Source: Winogradskyella sp. UBA3174
Lineage (GTDB): Bacteria; Bacteroidota; Bacteroidia; Flavobacteriales; Flavobacteriaceae
Length of the DNA: 60,963 bases
NCBI RefSeq assembly: GCF_002364335.1
Contig: NZ_DEXW01000031.1
Span: 12,252-73,214 of the forward strand
Reading direction: 5' to 3'
Position numbers and translations under genes: made by a program. The first letter of the stretch is position 1, and each line of letters begins with the position of its first letter. A model generated the notes under the pieces. The model was not told the DNA's origin. It did not search any database and worked only from the letters and a program-made list of their open reading frames with translations. Below are positions 52,379 to 60,867 of this stretch, one piece after another.

Positions 52379-52881
52379 TTAACCTTTGGGTACATAAAGT
52401 ACTCCACGAGTTTATAGTTTAACTCACCTTTTTCATTGATATCATACTTCAAAAATATTTCACCCCAATATTCGCCGTCAGTAAAATTAGTAACAATCCA
52501 TTTGTGGTTTAAAATTCTAACTTTATTAATTAGTAGTTTAGTATTTGTCATTGATACGAATGGGACTATTGGATGGTCTTCACCTTCATAATCATTCATA
52601 TCATATAATCCTTCTGTAATCGCATTGACTAATTTATCCGTATCGTATCCTTGTGATTCAAAATATTCTATCGCACCTTGATTTCTATCAATATTAAAAT
52701 AATTAAGTTCAAAATTCTGGTCTTCTAAAGTTATAATAATTGAATCCCTATCAACTATTTTAGTTTTATAGGTTTTAATATCTTTTTCGTATTTATCTAT
52801 AATATTTTTTGAATTGACATATTGAAAAAGAATCAGTAACACTGAAAAAATAAATAAATACATAAAAATTCTACTCTTCAT
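52375..52881 (-). CDS. Single-pass exported protein of unknown function
   Basis: A 168-residue protein with an N-terminal hydrophobic segment (MKSRIFMYLFIFSVLLILFQ), probably a membrane anchor, and a coiled-coil-like stretch (KYEKDIKTYKTKIVDRDSI). The remainder has FNIDRNQGAIEYFESQGYD and FTDGEYWGEIFLKYDINEKGE and looks like a periplasmic domain. Proteins of this type are conserved in flavobacteria without a known role. It starts two bases after the stop of the MBL hydrolase gene and is likely co-transcribed. Confidence 0.62.
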   Translation of the reverse strand: MKSRIFMYLFIFSVLLILFQYVNSKNIIDKYEKDIKTYKTKIVDRDSIIITLEDQNFELNYFNIDRNQGAIEYFESQGYDTDKLVNAITEGLYDMNDYEGEDHPIVPFVSMTNTKLLINKVRILNHKWIVTNFTDGEYWGEIFLKYDINEKGELNYKLVEYFMYPKVN

Positions 52882-52883
52882 AT

Positions 52884-53645
52884 CTAAATGGTAATTTGTA
52901 AGTTATCGTATGCTAAAAAAACGTTATTAGGTAATTTTTGTTGTACATCATCATGAAAACCTAAATGATGGCTTATATGAGTAAGATAGGCACGTTTAGG
53001 CTTTACTTTTTTAATAAATCCTAAAGCTTCTTTTAAGTTAAAGTGAGAAATATGTTCTTTTTTCCTTAAAGCATTTATAACTAAAACATCGAGGTTTTGT
53101 AATTTATCAATCTCTTTATCCGACACGGTTTTCATATCCGTTAAGTAAGCAAAACGGTCAAATCTAAAACCAAAGACTTGTAACTTATAATGCAATCCAT
53201 CAATTGGCATCACATCTATATCTCCTAAAGGAAAAGAATTATTAGTTATTTCGATTTGGGTAACATTTGGAGCACCTGGATACTTATTTTCGGTTTCAAA
53301 AATATAATCAAAACGCTTTTCTAAAGATTTAAAAACACGCTGATGAGCATAAAGCGAAATATCACCTTGCCTAAAGAAAAAGGGTCTAATATCATCTAAC
53401 CCCATGGTATGATCCGCATGCTCATGCGTAAAAATAATACCATCAATTTTTGAAACATTAGCCGTTAACATCTGCTGCCTAAAGTCTGGACCACAATCAA
53501 TTACATAAGTATAATCATTCCATTCTATTAAGACCGAAACTCGTAATCTCTTGTCTTTTAGATTAGCACTTAAACATACAGGATGTGTGCTTCCAATAAT
53601 GGGAATTCCTTGAGAGGTTCCTGTACCTAAAAATGTAATTTTCAA
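52884..53645 (-). CDS. MBL-fold metallo-hydrolase (PhnP-like)
   Basis: A 253-residue metallo-beta-lactamase-fold protein. The start is set at TTG 53645, giving KITFLGTGTSQGIPII, the family's usual beginning; upstream readthrough has no conserved sequence. Zinc ligands: FTHEHADHTMGLDD (HxHxDH), VMPIDGLHYKLQ, YLTDMKTVSDKE (aspartate) and THISHHLGFHDD. The protein contains CLSANLKDKRLRVSVLI, a PhnP/RNase Z-like substrate loop. It is a phosphodiesterase in relatives, but the substrate here is open. It shares an upstream region with the divergent unknown gene. Confidence 0.92.
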   Translation of the reverse strand: MKITFLGTGTSQGIPIIGSTHPVCLSANLKDKRLRVSVLIEWNDYTYVIDCGPDFRQQMLTANVSKIDGIIFTHEHADHTMGLDDIRPFFFRQGDISLYAHQRVFKSLEKRFDYIFETENKYPGAPNVTQIEITNNSFPLGDIDVMPIDGLHYKLQVFGFRFDRFAYLTDMKTVSDKEIDKLQNLDVLVINALRKKEHISHFNLKEALGFIKKVKPKRAYLTHISHHLGFHDDVQQKLPNNVFLAYDNLQITI

Positions 53646-53680
53646 TCCTGTTAATTTTATAACAAAAATAAGGTTATTTT

Positions 53681-53710
53681 TTTGTTTGCAATAGTAAATC
53701 GATACCTTTA
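53681..53710 (+). promoter_or_regulatory. Likely promoter of the conserved unknown gene
   Basis: TTTG (53681-53684), 18 bases, TACCTTTA (53703-53710); one mismatch in the -7 box. It argues for translation from ATG 53736 and against any start upstream of it. Confidence 0.55.
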
Positions 53711-53735
53711 CCAAGAGGATATAATCCCAGAATCT

Positions 53736-55190
53736 ATGAAGGACATAACGTATACAGGAGACACAGAATTTCAAAATATTCCGTCTCTTAAAGACAAAGC
53801 CTTGCGTATTAATCTTAATAAAGATATTTATGGAACCTTTGCCGAAATTGGTGCAGGGCAAGAAACTGTAAGACAGTTCTTTAGAGCTGGTGGAGCTTCA
53901 GGAACCATTGCAAAAGCAATGTCTGCATACGACAAAGACTTTAGTGATGCCATTTATGGTATTGAAGATGATAAGCGTTATGTCACTGAAGCTAGACTTA
54001 GAAAGATGTTAAACCATGAAGTTGGTTTAATGGAGCAACGTATTACAAGAGATAAAGAACCTGAAAAATTATTTTTCTCTTACGCCAATACGGTAGCTAC
54101 AATAGATTTTGCTAAGAAATACAGAGGTCACGGTTGGGTAGGTATAAAATATCAAGTGGCACCAGACCAAGAATACAACGATATTGTACTTCATATTCGT
54201 TTTAAAGAAACTGATGCGCGTTTACAACAAGAGACATTAGGTAAATTAGGAACCAATCTTGTTTATGGTGCATTTTACAAATACAATCAGCCACGTAAAC
54301 TTTTACGTTATTTATATGATCATTTAGACAAGGATCAACTCGAGATTGATACTATCAACTTTTCAGGACCAGTTTTTGAAAATGTAGACAATCGCTTAAT
54401 GAGTTTGCAACTTGTTAAAAATGAAATGACAGATGCTGTAATGTTCGCTCCAGATGGTAATAACGTGCTGCCTGCTCGTGTACTTTACAAAAAGAACATA
54501 TTAACGCTAAGAGGTAGCTTTAGACCTGTAACTAAAGTAAATATGGATATGTTTCAGAAATCTTATGACATGTTCATTAAAGAAAACAAGGTAGATAAAG
54601 AAAAAACACAAGTGATTTTTGAAATTACCTTATCTAACTTAAGAGCTGAAGGTGAGATTGATGAGCAAGATTTTATGGATCGTGCTAAATTACTATGTTC
54701 TTTAGGCCAAACAGTATTGATTTCTAACTTCCAAGAATATTACAAACTAGTAGAATACTTCTCGCAATACTCTAGAGCTAGAATGGGATTAGCTATGGGT
54801 GTGAATAACCTTGTAGATATTTTTGATGAAAAATATTACCGTCATTTAAGTGGTGGCATATTAGAGGCTTTTGGAAAATTATTCTACAAAGATTTAAGGG
54901 TGTATTTATACCCTATGGAAAATAAAGATGGTACACTTACTACAAGTGAAAATCTTAAAGTACACCCAAGAATGAAGGAGCTATATAAATTCTTTAAATA
55001 CAATGGTAAGGTCGTAGATATTAATGATTATGACACATCTATATTATCTGTATTCTCTCGCACAGTACTTAAGATGATTTCGAATAATGAAAATGGATGG
55101 GAAGAAATGCTTCCTGAAGGTGTTGCAAAATTAATTAAAGAAAAAAGCTTGTTTGGGTTTGAATCTGAAGAGGTAATGCACAAAAATTAA
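53736..55190 (+). CDS. Conserved protein of unknown function (about 484 residues)
   Basis: A soluble protein from ATG 53736, without signal peptide or membrane helix. The most distinctive segments are LNKDIYGTFAEIGAGQETVR, FFRAGGASGTIAKAMSAYDK, KMLNHEVGLMEQRI, GWVGIKYQVAPDQEYNDIVL and MGVNNLVDIFDEKYYRHLSG. The GAGQETVRQFFRAGGASGTIAKAMSAYD region could be a nucleotide or phosphate-binding loop. Relatives are common in Bacteroidota, but I know no activity, and I recall unrelated automatic names for them (for example TonB-dependent receptor) that the sequence does not support. It is a single gene with its own promoter and terminator. Confidence 0.75.
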   Translation: MKDITYTGDTEFQNIPSLKDKALRINLNKDIYGTFAEIGAGQETVRQFFRAGGASGTIAKAMSAYDKDFSDAIYGIEDDKRYVTEARLRKMLNHEVGLMEQRITRDKEPEKLFFSYANTVATIDFAKKYRGHGWVGIKYQVAPDQEYNDIVLHIRFKETDARLQQETLGKLGTNLVYGAFYKYNQPRKLLRYLYDHLDKDQLEIDTINFSGPVFENVDNRLMSLQLVKNEMTDAVMFAPDGNNVLPARVLYKKNILTLRGSFRPVTKVNMDMFQKSYDMFIKENKVDKEKTQVIFEITLSNLRAEGEIDEQDFMDRAKLLCSLGQTVLISNFQEYYKLVEYFSQYSRARMGLAMGVNNLVDIFDEKYYRHLSGGILEAFGKLFYKDLRVYLYPMENKDGTLTTSENLKVHPRMKELYKFFKYNGKVVDINDYDTSILSVFSRTVLKMISNNENGWEEMLPEGVAKLIKEKSLFGFESEEVMHKN

Positions 55191-55210
55191 TTGCAAACTA
55201 TTGTTATAAA

Positions 55211-55237
55211 AAAAAGCGACCTTAAAGTCGCTTTTTT
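55211..55237. terminator. Bidirectional hairpin terminator
   Basis: AAAAAGCGAC (55211-55220) and GTCGCTTTTT (55227-55236) with a 6-base loop; A and T runs on both sides serve the unknown gene and the converging bcp. Confidence 0.82.
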
Positions 55238-55255
55238 TAATTTCTAAATAATCTT

Positions 55256-55711
55256 TTATTCAGGTAAAATCTGATCTGTATGAGCCTTAGTTTTTACCTT
55301 AGTAATAACACCCTCTAAAATTCCATTTTCATCGATAACAAAGGTGGTTCTGTGGATTCCATCATATTCTTTTCCCATAAATTTCTTAGGCCCCCAAACT
55401 CCAAAAGCTTCTATAACTGCTTTATCTTCATCTGCTAATAATGGATATTTAAATCCGTACTTAGTCTTAAAATTAGATTGTCGTTTAGCACTATCTGCAC
55501 TAACACCTAATATATCATAACCTTGAGACTGAAAACGCTCGTAGTTGTCATTGAGATTACAAGCTTCTACAGTACAACCTGGCGTACTTGCTTTTGGATA
55601 AAAGAAAACAACTAATTTTTTCCCTTTATAATCTTCTAATGCTACTGTATTTCCTTGTTCATCTTTAGCTGAAAAATTTGGTGCCTTATCACCTGTTTTT
55701 AAATGCGTCAT
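55256..55711 (-). CDS. bcp: Thiol peroxidase Bcp (peroxiredoxin Q)
   Basis: A 151-residue Bcp/PrxQ-type peroxiredoxin. The peroxidatic cysteine is in FFYPKASTPGCTVEACNL and the second cysteine lies five residues later, the atypical 2-Cys arrangement of this subfamily. The catalytic arginine follows in IHRTTFVID. It detoxifies peroxides using thioredoxin. It starts at ATG 55711 and its upstream region overlaps the -7 box of nth on the other strand. Confidence 0.95.
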   Translation of the reverse strand: MTHLKTGDKAPNFSAKDEQGNTVALEDYKGKKLVVFFYPKASTPGCTVEACNLNDNYERFQSQGYDILGVSADSAKRQSNFKTKYGFKYPLLADEDKAVIEAFGVWGPKKFMGKEYDGIHRTTFVIDENGILEGVITKVKTKAHTDQILPE

Positions 55712-55717
55712 ATTGCT

Positions 55718-55725
55718 TAAATTTG
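55718..55725 (+). promoter_or_regulatory. Candidate -7 box for nth
   Basis: TAAATTTG, a full match to TAnnTTTG, 22 bases before the nth ATG, lying just outside the bcp start codon. No clear -33 box. Confidence 0.4.
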
Positions 55726-55747
55726 TGTTTCTGTAAAAATACGATGA

Positions 55748-56404
55748 ATGACTAAGCTAGAAAAGGTAGAATTTGTTATAAATACGTTAAAACAACTCTA
55801 CCCAGAAATCCCGATTCCCTTGGATCATAAAGATCCCTACACACTTTTAATTGCAGTTTTAATGTCTGCACAAAGCACAGATGTGCGTGTTAATAAAATT
55901 ACACCTTTATTATTTGAACGTGCAGATAACCCATATGATATGATTAAACTCAGTGTGGAGGAAATCAGAGAAATCATAAAACCCGTTGGCTTATCTCCTA
56001 TGAAAAGTAAAGGTATTCATGGCTTATCTCACATATTAATAGATAAGCATAATGGTGAAGTGCCAAAAACCTATGAAAATCTAGAAGAATTACCTGCTGT
56101 TGGTCATAAAACGGCTGCTGTTGTAATGTCTCAAGCTTTTGGGATTCCTGCGTTTCCTGTAGATACGCACATCCATCGCTTAATGTACCGTTGGAATCTA
56201 ACTAACGGTAAAAACGTAGTGCAAACGGAAAAAGATGCTAAACGGTTATTTCCAGAAGAACTTTGGAATGATTTACACCTTCAAATTATTTGGTATGGCA
56301 GAGAATATTCGCCTGCTCGTGCTTGGGATTTAGAAAAAGATAGCATTACTAAAACTATTGGTAGAAAATCGGTTTTAGATGCTTATTATAAAAAGAAGAA
56401 ATAG
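55748..56404 (+). CDS. nth: Endonuclease III homologue without Fe-S ligands
   Basis: A 218-residue HhH-GPD DNA glycosylase/AP lyase that removes oxidised pyrimidines. The catalytic lysine is in the helix-hairpin-helix ELPAVGHKTAAVVMSQAFG and the catalytic aspartate in FPVDTHIHRLMYRW; IAVLMSAQSTD is the conserved early motif. Classical Nth ends with a four-cysteine loop (C-x6-C-x2-C-x5-C) holding a [4Fe-4S] cluster. Here the corresponding segment reads WYGREYSPARAWDLEKDSI and has no cysteine at all, so the cluster is absent. The gene is preceded by a candidate promoter inside the bcp upstream region. Confidence 0.93.
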   Translation: MTKLEKVEFVINTLKQLYPEIPIPLDHKDPYTLLIAVLMSAQSTDVRVNKITPLLFERADNPYDMIKLSVEEIREIIKPVGLSPMKSKGIHGLSHILIDKHNGEVPKTYENLEELPAVGHKTAAVVMSQAFGIPAFPVDTHIHRLMYRWNLTNGKNVVQTEKDAKRLFPEELWNDLHLQIIWYGREYSPARAWDLEKDSITKTIGRKSVLDAYYKKKK

Positions 56405-56449
56405 TTTTAGTTGTATAATTCTTGATGATTGAATGGGAAATACCAACTC

Positions 56450-56992
56450 ATGAAAAAATTACTTTTAATTGTTTTAGCTATCACTACCACATCATGTATT
56501 CCTACCAAAGTAGCTCCACGATTTAAAGGTCATAAAGTAATACAAGCCAAAAAATTTAAACGAAAACTACCACGCGAAACATCATTTATCTTTAAGGACC
56601 TCTAAAAATGCTGAAGACTTTTATCATTATATAAATACTAAACATCAACTTAACCATGTAAATGTTTGTCTAAATACAACTTTTCAAATTGAAAATGAAA
56701 CTTTTTATCTTACGTATAACGAAACTGATATTGAGGACAAAAAGTTAAATGTATTAGGTTTTGCGACAGATGGTTGTATTAAAATGGAATTAACCCTATT
56801 TTTAATGATGGATATACCCAAAGAAAAGGCCATTGGTATATTATATTAACCGTTTACGACGATACGGTTAAAAATAGTCTTTTAGATACGCATCCAATGA
56901 AAAGTAAGGTTATAAAATACTTAGAGACCTTGAGAAAAGAATATCTAACAACACAGAATTACGAAGAACTATTATTTACAAAAAAATCCTGA
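56450..56992 (+). pseudogene. Frameshifted lipoprotein gene
   Basis: ATG 56450 opens a lipoprotein (MKKLLLIVLAITTTSC, then IPTKVAPRFKG) that ends prematurely at TAA 56603. The next frame continues the protein from about 56601 (SKNAEDFYHYINTKHQLNHV, TFYLTYNETDIEDKKLNVLG, ATDGCIK), and after a slip in the A run at 56781-56784 the original frame resumes (NGINPIFNDGYTQRKGHWYI, LTVYDDTVKNSLLDTHPMKS) to TGA 56990. The two shifts compensate, so the intact gene would encode about 180 residues. They are single-base changes, one in a homopolymer, so sequencing error remains possible. Family not recognised; envelope lipoprotein. Confidence 0.72.
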
Positions 56993-57012
56993 TGCTTTCA
57001 CATCAGGATTTT
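56983..57012. terminator. Hairpin terminator after the frameshifted gene
   Basis: AAAATCCTGATG (56983-56994) pairs perfectly with CATCAGGATTTT (57001-57012) around a 6-base loop. U tracts are present on both transcripts, so it also ends the leftward sigma-factor unit. Confidence 0.8.
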
Positions 57013-57052
57013 CTCTTTTAATTGAAATGATTTAAATATTAAAACATTTCAA

Positions 57053-57196
57053 TTAATTTAGAAGTGCTTCAAACTTCAATTTATTATAATTTATAACACT
57101 TAAAGCCTTAGAATAATTCAAAAGGAAACTAATGGTTTCTTCTTTTGGATTTAGGTTAACATTTTTTGGGGAAGCGTTAGAGTAAATTTTTGCCAT
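57053..57196 (-). CDS. Conserved-looking 47-residue protein
   Basis: A short frame from ATG 57196 to TAA at 57053 encodes MAKIYSNASPKNVNLNPKEE followed by TISFLLNYSKALSVINYNK and a KFEALLN end. It is polar at first and helical at the end, with no membrane segment. It lies 57 bases after the sigma-factor stop on the same strand, and a 12-base inverted repeat (57018-57029 with 57045-57056) overlaps its stop codon. Amino-acid composition and reading continuity are protein-like, and I recall similar short proteins next to sigma factors in flavobacteria, but cannot confirm it here. Confidence 0.6.
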   Translation of the reverse strand: MAKIYSNASPKNVNLNPKEETISFLLNYSKALSVINYNKLKFEALLN

Positions 57197-57253
57197 ATTA
57201 ACAATTTAGGTTTTATTACATGACTTAAACGCAACTTAAAATGCTTTATTGTA

Positions 57254-57838
57254 TCAATTTGTTAAAATGATATTGTTTTGCTCAATTACCTTCCTCATAT
57301 TAATAAGAGCATAACGCATTCTTCCTAATGCAGTATTAATACTAACACCTGTGCGCTCCGATATTTCTTTAAAGCTCATATCTTGGTACATACGCATTAC
57401 TAAAACTTGTTTTTGATCTTCCGGAAGTTCTTCTATTATACGTCGTACATCAGATTCTACTTGGTCTTTAATAAGGCTTTTTTCAGCATTTAAGCTAGAA
57501 TCGCTTAATACTGAAAAAATACTAAACTCACCAGCATTATCAAATTTTGGCATACGACTGTTCTTTCTAAAATGGTCAATAACCAAATTATGAGCAATAC
57601 GCATTACCCAAGGTAAAAATTTACCTTCTTCGTTATACTTGCCTCGTTTAAGATTTTTTATAACCTTAATAAAGGTATCCTGAAATACATCTTCAGTAAT
57701 ATCTCTATCATAAACCTTAGAATAAATAAAGCTATAAATTTTCTGTTTGTGTCTTTTGATGAGCACAGATAATGCGTCTTCATCTCCTTTAATGTAGTTG
57801 CTAACCAACTCTGCGTCTTGGATAAGATTCTTTCTCAT
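57254..57838 (-). CDS. ECF-type RNA polymerase sigma factor
   Basis: A 194-residue sigma-70 family protein with only regions 2 and 4. Region 2: AEDVFQDTFIKVIKNL-type (TEDVFQDTFIKVIKNLKRG) and FLPWVMRIAHNLVIDHFRKN, which bind the -10 element and core polymerase. Region 4: LPEDQKQVLVMRMYQDMSFK, EISERTGVSINTALGRMRYA, the -35-binding helix-turn-helix. No anti-sigma gene is visible beside it. It diverges from uvrA across 239 bases and is likely transcribed with the 47-residue gene downstream. Confidence 0.93.
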   Translation of the reverse strand: MRKNLIQDAELVSNYIKGDEDALSVLIKRHKQKIYSFIYSKVYDRDITEDVFQDTFIKVIKNLKRGKYNEEGKFLPWVMRIAHNLVIDHFRKNSRMPKFDNAGEFSIFSVLSDSSLNAEKSLIKDQVESDVRRIIEELPEDQKQVLVMRMYQDMSFKEISERTGVSINTALGRMRYALINMRKVIEQNNIILTN

Positions 57839-58021
57839 AATATTACTTTCTTAGTAGACAAGAAGTTACCTTCTTACCTTGGGGTTTAAGATTTTTTTAA
57901 AGTAATATTATAGTATACGCAAATATGTTTTTATATTATTATGTGAACAATATAACAACAATCATTCCGTAAAAACAAGAATTTATACCAAAATTTAATG
58001 TTTTACCGAACAATAAGTCAC

Positions 58022-58052
58022 TTTAATAGATGAAATAGTTATAGTATCTTTG
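58022..58052 (+). promoter_or_regulatory. Promoter of uvrA
   Basis: TTTA at about 58022-58025, 19 bases, TATCTTTG (58045-58052). The -7 box is perfect, and the start codon is 25 bases further on. Confidence 0.7.
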
Positions 58053-58077
58053 CACGATTATTTTATCTGAATTACCT

Positions 58078-60867
58078 ATGAATACTACGAATTTAGACGT
58101 TAACCCTAAGGAAAATATTATCATAAAGGGTGCAAAACTGCATAACCTTAAAAATATTGATGTTGTTATTCCAAGAAATAAATTAGTGGTTATTACAGGT
58201 TTATCGGGCTCAGGTAAGTCTAGTTTAGCTTTCGACACCCTTTATGCAGAAGGGCAAAGACGCTATGTAGAAAGTCTATCGAGTTATGCACGTCAGTTTT
58301 TAGGGAGGCTCAATAAACCAAAAGTAGATTATATAAAAGGGATTGCTCCAGCAATTGCTATAGAACAAAAAGTAAACTCAACAAATCCTAGATCTACAGT
58401 TGGTACCACAACAGAAGTTTATGATTATCTAAAGTTGTTATTTGCTCGCGTTGGTAAGACCTACTCACCTATTTCGGGAGACTTGGTTAAGAAGCATACC
58501 GTTTCTGATGTTATAAAACACATTTCAAATGTTGATGAAGGCACAAAGTTATTACTACTCTCTCCAATAATCCTTGAAGAGGGACGCACTATTGAAAATA
58601 AATTACAAACCTTACAACAACAAGGTTATGCACGTATTAAAGTAAAAGATGATGTTTTAAGAATTGATGATGCACTTAAAACAAAAATTAAATCTGATAA
58701 AAACCTGTTTTTAGTAGTCGATAGAATTGTTTTTAAAGATGATGAAGATTTTCTTAATCGTTTAGCAGATGCCATTGAAACTTCTTTTTTTGAGGGAGTT
58801 GGCACATGTATTATAGAATCATTATCAGATAAAAAGCAAAAAACGTTCAACAATAAATTTGAACTAGATGATATGTTATTCTTAGAACCGAATGCACATC
58901 TTTTTAGTTTTAATAATCCATATGGTGCTTGCCCAAAATGTGAAGGTTATGGTGATGTCATAGGTATCGATGACGATTTAGTCATTCCAAATACAGCTTT
59001 ATCTGTTTTTGAAAATGCTATTTTTCCGTGGAGAGGTGAAACTATGAGTTGGTATAGAGACCAATTGGTTAACAATTCTCATAAATTCGACTTTCCTATA
59101 CATAAGCCTTATTTTGAATTAACTGATGCACACAAAACTTTAATATGGAAAGGCAACAAACATTTTGAAGGTTTGGATAGCTTCTTTGCTGACCTTGAAT
59201 CAAAAGCTTATAAAATTCAGAATCGCGTCATGTTATCGCGCTATCGTGGTAAAACAAAGTGTAATATCTGTAAAGGCAAACGTCTACGAGAAGAAGCGAA
59301 TTACGTTAAAATTGGAGATGCTACAATTACGGATTTAGTAGATTTACCATTAGATGAATTGGCACCATTTTTTAAAAGCTTAGTATTAAATGAATATGAC
59401 GCTAAAATAGCAAAGCGCCTTCTTACAGAAATCAATACACGTTTAGAATTTCTATCTAATGTTGGTTTAAATTATTTAACACTAAATAGAAAATCAAATA
59501 CCCTATCTGGTGGAGAAAGTCAAAGAATAAATTTAGCCACATCACTTGGGAGTAGCCTTGTAGGCTCCATGTATATTTTAGATGAACCAAGTATTGGTTT
59601 GCATCCAAAAGACACAGAGCTCTTAATAGACGTTTTAAAATCTTTACGTGATTTAGGCAATACGGTTATCGTCGTAGAACATGATGAAGATATTATGAAA
59701 GCCGCAGACAGTATCATTGATATTGGACCAGAAGCAGGAACTTTTGGTGGTGAGGTTGTGGCCGTTGGTGATTTTAAAGCCATCTTAGCTTCAGACACTT
59801 TAACAGCTAAATACCTTAATGGACAACTAGAAATAGAAGTTCCGAAAAAGCGAAGAACATCAAAATATAAGATTGAAGTTGTTGGCGCTCGTGAAAATAA
59901 CCTGAAAAATATTGACGTTACGTTTCCTTTAGAAATGCTAACCGTTATTACTGGAGTTTCTGGAAGTGGAAAGAGCACACTGGTTAAAAAAATTCTTTTT
60001 CCTGCAATTCAGAAAAAATTAACTGGTTTTAGTGATAAAGCTGGTCAGTTTTCAGAATTAAAGGGAAATTATAGTAATATTCAACATGTAGAATTTGTAG
60101 ACCAGAATCCTATTGGTCGTTCGTCTCGTTCAAACCCTGTGACTTATATAAAAGCTTATGATGATATAAGAGCTTTGTATGCTGGTCAGAAACTTAGTAA
60201 AATCAGAAATTACCAAGCCAAGCATTTTAGTTTTAATGTTGATGGTGGACGTTGTGAAACTTGTAAAGGTGAAGGTGAAGTTACTATTGAAATGCAGTTT
60301 ATGGCAGATGTGCATTTAATTTGCGATACGTGTAACGGCAAACGTTTTAAGAAAGAAGTTTTAGAAGTTAAGTTTGAAGGCCAATCGATTGATGATATTC
60401 TTAATATGACGATTGATGATGCTATTGAATTCTTTACAACACAAAACCAAACCAAAATACAAGGAAAGCTACAGCCATTGCAAGATGTTGGTTTAGGCTA
60501 TGTAACTTTGGGGCAATCCTCTTCTACTCTTTCTGGTGGTGAAGCACAGCGTATTAAACTAGCAACATTCTTAGGAAAAGGAAGTAAAAGTAATAATGTA
60601 CTTTTTATTTTTGACGAACCTACTACGGGTTTACATTTCCATGATATTAAGAAATTATTGAAGTCGTTTCAAGCCTTAATTTCAAAAGGACATTCTATCA
60701 TTGTTGTTGAACACAATATTGATTTAATTAAGTGTGCTGACTATATTATTGACCTTGGCCCTGAAGGCGGAAAAAATGGAGGCGAACTCGTTGCTTTTGG
60801 CACACCAGAAGCCATCGTAAAAAACAATAATTCGGTTACTGGGACATACTTATTAGAAAAATTATAA
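58078..60867 (+). CDS. uvrA: UvrA excinuclease subunit A
   Basis: A 929-residue nucleotide-excision-repair ATPase. First ABC half: GLSGSGKSSLAFDTLYAEGQ (Walker A), signature NTLSGGESQRINLATSLGSS and LDEPSIGLHPKD. Second half: GVSGSGKSTLVKKILFP, signature STLSGGEAQRIKLATFLGKG and FDEPTTGLHFHDI. The C-terminal zinc module is intact (GGRCETCKGEGEV and LICDTCNGKRF). In zinc module one only the second pair remains (GACPKCEGYGDVIG); the first CPxC, normally about 25 residues before it, is missing. Bacteroidota often have two UvrA genes, and this could be the second. The UvrA dimer finds DNA damage and loads UvrB. Confidence 0.95.
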   Translation: MNTTNLDVNPKENIIIKGAKLHNLKNIDVVIPRNKLVVITGLSGSGKSSLAFDTLYAEGQRRYVESLSSYARQFLGRLNKPKVDYIKGIAPAIAIEQKVNSTNPRSTVGTTTEVYDYLKLLFARVGKTYSPISGDLVKKHTVSDVIKHISNVDEGTKLLLLSPIILEEGRTIENKLQTLQQQGYARIKVKDDVLRIDDALKTKIKSDKNLFLVVDRIVFKDDEDFLNRLADAIETSFFEGVGTCIIESLSDKKQKTFNNKFELDDMLFLEPNAHLFSFNNPYGACPKCEGYGDVIGIDDDLVIPNTALSVFENAIFPWRGETMSWYRDQLVNNSHKFDFPIHKPYFELTDAHKTLIWKGNKHFEGLDSFFADLESKAYKIQNRVMLSRYRGKTKCNICKGKRLREEANYVKIGDATITDLVDLPLDELAPFFKSLVLNEYDAKIAKRLLTEINTRLEFLSNVGLNYLTLNRKSNTLSGGESQRINLATSLGSSLVGSMYILDEPSIGLHPKDTELLIDVLKSLRDLGNTVIVVEHDEDIMKAADSIIDIGPEAGTFGGEVVAVGDFKAILASDTLTAKYLNGQLEIEVPKKRRTSKYKIEVVGARENNLKNIDVTFPLEMLTVITGVSGSGKSTLVKKILFPAIQKKLTGFSDKAGQFSELKGNYSNIQHVEFVDQNPIGRSSRSNPVTYIKAYDDIRALYAGQKLSKIRNYQAKHFSFNVDGGRCETCKGEGEVTIEMQFMADVHLICDTCNGKRFKKEVLEVKFEGQSIDDILNMTIDDAIEFFTTQNQTKIQGKLQPLQDVGLGYVTLGQSSSTLSGGEAQRIKLATFLGKGSKSNNVLFIFDEPTTGLHFHDIKKLLKSFQALISKGHSIIVVEHNIDLIKCADYIIDLGPEGGKNGGELVAFGTPEAIVKNNNSVTGTYLLEKL

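Noticed and set aside
53682..53735. Longer N-terminus for the conserved unknown protein
   Set aside because: It would start inside the promoter boxes at 53681-53710.
57018..57056. Separate terminator for the 47-residue gene
   Set aside because: The 12-base inverted repeat is perfect but AT-rich, covers the stop codon and lacks a U tract; the hairpin at 56983-57012 is a better terminator.
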